From the NCBI RefSeq assembly GCF_001580545.1, contig NZ_LRBG01000009.1, forward strand, positions 1-64,000: a stretch of 64,000 bases of DNA. The letters run 5' to 3'. This document shows, piece by piece, positions 61,664 to 64,000 of the stretch; positions within the stretch are counted from its first letter, which is position 1, and every line of letters starts with the position of its first letter. A program made the position numbers and the translations under genes. The notes beneath the pieces are model-generated. The model made no database searches, had not been told where the DNA came from, and worked only from the letters and a program-made list of their open reading frames with translations. Origin of the DNA: Paraburkholderia monticola. GTDB lineage: Bacteria; Pseudomonadota; Gammaproteobacteria; Burkholderiales; Burkholderiaceae.

Positions 61664-61677
61664 TTTTGAATGCAAAA
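61664..61677. promoter_or_regulatory. Probable GntR operator at the aminotransferase promoter
   Basis: TTTTGAATGCAAAA is next to a TATAGT-like -10 (about 61657) and just before the GGAGGAG ribosome-binding site of the aminotransferase gene, so binding would repress it. Confidence 0.55.
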
Positions 61678-61695
61678 TTCAATTGGAGGAGTTCG

Positions 61696-62916
61696 ATGCT
61701 GAAGCTAGATTTTCATCCCGCTGGCCGTCACTTCCTGCAGATTCCGGGGCCGAGTCCGGTGCCCGATCGCATCCTCCGGGCGATGAGCTATCCGACCATC
61801 GACCACCGCGGCCCCGAGTTCGGCGAACTGGGCCTCAAGGTGCTCGACGGCATCAAGAAGATCTTCAAGACGCAGCAGCCGGTCGTCATTTATCCGGCCT
61901 CCGGCACGGGCGCGTGGGAAGCGGCGCTGTCGAACACGCTGAGCCCGGGCGATCAGGTGCTGATGTTCGAGACCGGCCACTTCGCGACGCTGTGGAAAAA
62001 GATGGCCGAGAAGCTTGGCCTGAAACCCGAATTCCTGGGGCTGCCCGGCATCGAAGGCTGGCGGCGCGGTGTGCAGCCGCAGATGATCGAGGAGCGTCTG
62101 CGCGCCGATGCGCAGCATGCGATCAAGGCGGTCTGCGTCGTGCACAACGAAACCTCGACCGGCGTCACGTCCGACATCGCCGCCGTGCGTCGCGCGATCG
62201 ACGCCGCGGGCCATCCGGCGCTACTGCTCGTCGACACGATCTCCGGTCTCGCCTGCGCGGATTATCGCCACGACGAATGGGGTGTCGACGTCACGGTGTC
62301 CGGTTCGCAGAAGGGCTTGATGCTGCCGCCTGGCATCAGCTTCAACGCGATCTCGCCGAAGGCGATGGCCGCGAACCAGCACGCGAAGCTGCCGCGCAGC
62401 TTCTGGGACTGGCCGGAAATCGTCGAGATGAACAAGGCCGGCTACTGGCCGTACACGCCGAACACGAACCTGCTGTACGGGCTGCACGAAGCGATCGAGA
62501 TGATTCTCGGCGAAGGGCTCGACAACGTGTTCGCGCGTCACGAGCGGCTCGCCGAAGCGACGCGCCGCGCGGTGCGCGCGTGGGGGCTCGACATCCAGTG
62601 CGCCGATCCCGCCGTCTATAGCCCGGTGCTCACCGGCGTGATGATGCCCGACGGTGTCGATGCCGACGCGGTGCGCAAGCTGATCTACGAACGCTTCGAC
62701 ATGTCGCTCGGCACGGGCCTCGGCAAGATGAAAGGCCGCATGTTCCGGATCGGCCATCTCGGCGATTGCAACGATCTGATGCTGCTCGCGACGCTGGCCG
62801 GCTGCGAGATGGGTCTGCGGCTTGCTGGCGTGCCGGTCAGGGAAAGCGGCATGCCGGCCGCGATGGAGTGGCTGAGCCAGGCGCCGAAAACGTCCAGCCT
62901 GAAGGCCGCGGCCTGA
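61696..62916 (+). CDS. Serine/alanine-glyoxylate aminotransferase family protein
   Basis: This 406-residue fold-type I PLP enzyme of class V is close to serine-glyoxylate aminotransferases: HFLQIPGPSPVPDRILRAMS, VIYPASGTGAWEAALSNTLS, VVHNETSTGVTSDIAAVRRA, and the PLP-lysine segment VTVSGSQKGLMLPPGISFNA. It would transfer amino groups to glyoxylate or related oxo-acids. The ATG at 61696 has GGAGGAGTTCG upstream. Controlled by the divergent GntR gene and followed by an MFS carrier, it suggests uptake and breakdown of a small organic acid. Confidence 0.9.
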   Translation: MLKLDFHPAGRHFLQIPGPSPVPDRILRAMSYPTIDHRGPEFGELGLKVLDGIKKIFKTQQPVVIYPASGTGAWEAALSNTLSPGDQVLMFETGHFATLWKKMAEKLGLKPEFLGLPGIEGWRRGVQPQMIEERLRADAQHAIKAVCVVHNETSTGVTSDIAAVRRAIDAAGHPALLLVDTISGLACADYRHDEWGVDVTVSGSQKGLMLPPGISFNAISPKAMAANQHAKLPRSFWDWPEIVEMNKAGYWPYTPNTNLLYGLHEAIEMILGEGLDNVFARHERLAEATRRAVRAWGLDIQCADPAVYSPVLTGVMMPDGVDADAVRKLIYERFDMSLGTGLGKMKGRMFRIGHLGDCNDLMLLATLAGCEMGLRLAGVPVRESGMPAAMEWLSQAPKTSSLKAAA

Positions 62917-63110
62917 TCGTCGCGCGGTGTTCGCAGGGGCGACGCCAGAAACAACCCGCAACACCAAGGAACGCTGTCCTCATCGAGCTGCGCACAGAAC
63001 GCGGCCAGAACAACCTGCAATGCGTCCATAGCGGCCCTCGCCGCCGACGGGCGACGACGCAGCGCGCCACTTCAGGCGCGCCGTCGACACATGCCATGGA
63101 GAGAGAGACG

Positions 63111-64000
63111 ATGAAGCGGTTTCGTTTGACCAGTGCGACCAGTCTCGTTCTAGTGATGCTCTGCATCATGTACTTCATCACGTACCTCGATCGGGTGAAC
63201 GTCAGCACCGCGGCCGCGGGTTTCGGCAAGGAATTCAATCTCACCCATACGCAGGTCGGCCTCGTGTTCTCGGCCTTCGCGTATCCGTATCTGCTGTTTC
63301 AGGTGATCGGCGGCTGGGTCAGCGATCGTTTCGGCGCGCGCCGCACGCTGCTGTTCTGCGGCGCGATCTGGGGTCTGGCGACGGTGTTCACGGGCCTCGC
63401 GGGCGGCCTCGCATCGCTGCTCGCCGCGCGGCTCGTGCTCGGTTTCGGCGAAGGCGCGACGTTCCCGGCCGCAACCTCGGCGATGTCGCGCTGGGTCGCG
63501 AAAGAAAAACGCGGCTTCGCGCAGGGCATCACCCACGCGGCGTCGCGAGTCGGCAATGCGGTCGCGCCGGCGGTCATCGTGCTCGTGATGACCAACTGGG
63601 GCTGGCGCGAATCGTTCTTTATTTGCGGCGCGCTGAGTCTGGTGTGGGTCGTCGCGTGGGCGTTCACGTTCACCGAGCATCCGAAAGATCATCCGCGCAT
63701 CACGGCCGAAGAACTCGCCGTGCTGCCCACCCCGAAGCCGAAAATCACCGGCCTGCCGTGGGGCAAGCTGTTTCGCCGTATGACGCCGGTCACGATCGTC
63801 TACTTCTGCTACGGCTGGACGCTGTGGCTGTTCCTCAGTTGGATTCCGCTGTACTTCCTGCACAACCATCATCTGCAATTGCAGAAGTCGGCGATTTTCG
63901 CCTCGGTCGTGTTCTTTGCCGGCGTGATCGGTGACACGCTCGGCGGCATCGTCACCGATGCGATCTTCAAACGCACCGGCAGCCTCAAACGCGCGCGCAG
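63111..64000 (+). CDS. MFS transporter, ACS family (3'-truncated by window)
   Basis: The frame starts ATG at 63111 with GGAGAGAGAGACG upstream and runs open to the window end (296 codons visible). It has the ACS-family opening YFITYLDRVNVSTAAAGFGK and the motif GWVSDRFGARRTLLF. About eight membrane segments are visible. It follows the aminotransferase gene by about 195 bp and probably shares its GntR control, importing an organic acid anion. Confidence 0.88.
   Translation, partial: MKRFRLTSATSLVLVMLCIMYFITYLDRVNVSTAAAGFGKEFNLTHTQVGLVFSAFAYPYLLFQVIGGWVSDRFGARRTLLFCGAIWGLATVFTGLAGGLASLLAARLVLGFGEGATFPAATSAMSRWVAKEKRGFAQGITHAASRVGNAVAPAVIVLVMTNWGWRESFFICGALSLVWVVAWAFTFTEHPKDHPRITAEELAVLPTPKPKITGLPWGKLFRRMTPVTIVYFCYGWTLWLFLSWIPLYFLHNHHLQLQKSAIFASVVFFAGVIGDTLGGIVTDAIFKRTGSLKRAR

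Overview
The window looks like the replication-origin region of the secondary chromosome (chromosome 2) of a Paraburkholderia or closely related Burkholderiaceae. The DNA is GC-rich. A parA-parB pair carries four TTTATGCGCATAAA palindromes, which match the parS type I associate with Burkholderia chromosome 2. They sit beside a divergent plasmid-like replication initiator (repA), a 1.9-kb intergenic origin and a KfrA-like DNA-binding protein. Catabolic, transport and regulator genes around them are typical of plant-associated Paraburkholderia. The main call of organism type is an inference from these genes; no rRNA or other taxonomic marker is present.

Layout. 0-8.5 kb: end of a hybrid histidine kinase, a stress-type protein, an FMN reductase, small proteins, an ECF sigma/anti-sigma pair, a GntP permease, an SsuA-like binding protein and ArsC. 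8.5-17.3 kb: segregation and replication block (parS sites, parA, parB, repA, origin with 19 direct repeats, kfrA-like gene, a degenerate tyrosine recombinase, and an unknown gene behind a LexA-type box). 17.3-23.1 kb: XRE-cupin regulator, kbl-tdh threonine catabolism, YceI lipoprotein, TetR/DUF1348 pair and a small exported protein. 23.7-42.9 kb: a large aromatic catabolic island that I recognise as an indole-3-acetic acid (iac) degradation cluster: iacA, B, I, H, E in one operon, iacC, D plus a fused tautomerase in another, iacF and iacG as separate units, several MFS transporters, two LysR regulators and a FixL/FixJ-like pair. A second iacA/iacG-like pair with its own transporter and LysR gene precedes it. 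43-51 kb: an Nramp-related transporter with two tiny upstream ORFs, a BON protein, SDR, GlxA-type regulator, HD protein and a RelE/ParE-type toxin-antitoxin pair. 51-55 kb: LysR, CoA-transferase, HMG-CoA-lyase-like enzyme and MFS transporter. 55.6-60.8 kb: a deleted two-partner secretion/CDI locus (tpsA fused out of frame to a 5'-truncated tpsB) plus a lipoprotein. 60.8-64 kb: GntR regulator, glyoxylate aminotransferase and an MFS transporter cut by the window end.

The most unusual signal is an 18-bp repeat (about TCCCGAAAANCCTCACCT). It occurs 19 times in one orientation in the origin, and at least 17 more copies sit in four intergenic clusters at 15.6, 23.2-23.5, 43.0 and 46.1-46.8 kb. This is consistent with initiator-binding sites dispersed over more than 30 kb, possibly a replication-control or initiator-titration system. 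A second signal is a set of DnaA-box-like nonamers in inverted pairs always separated by 17 bp, at 3.2, 54.9 and 55.1 kb.
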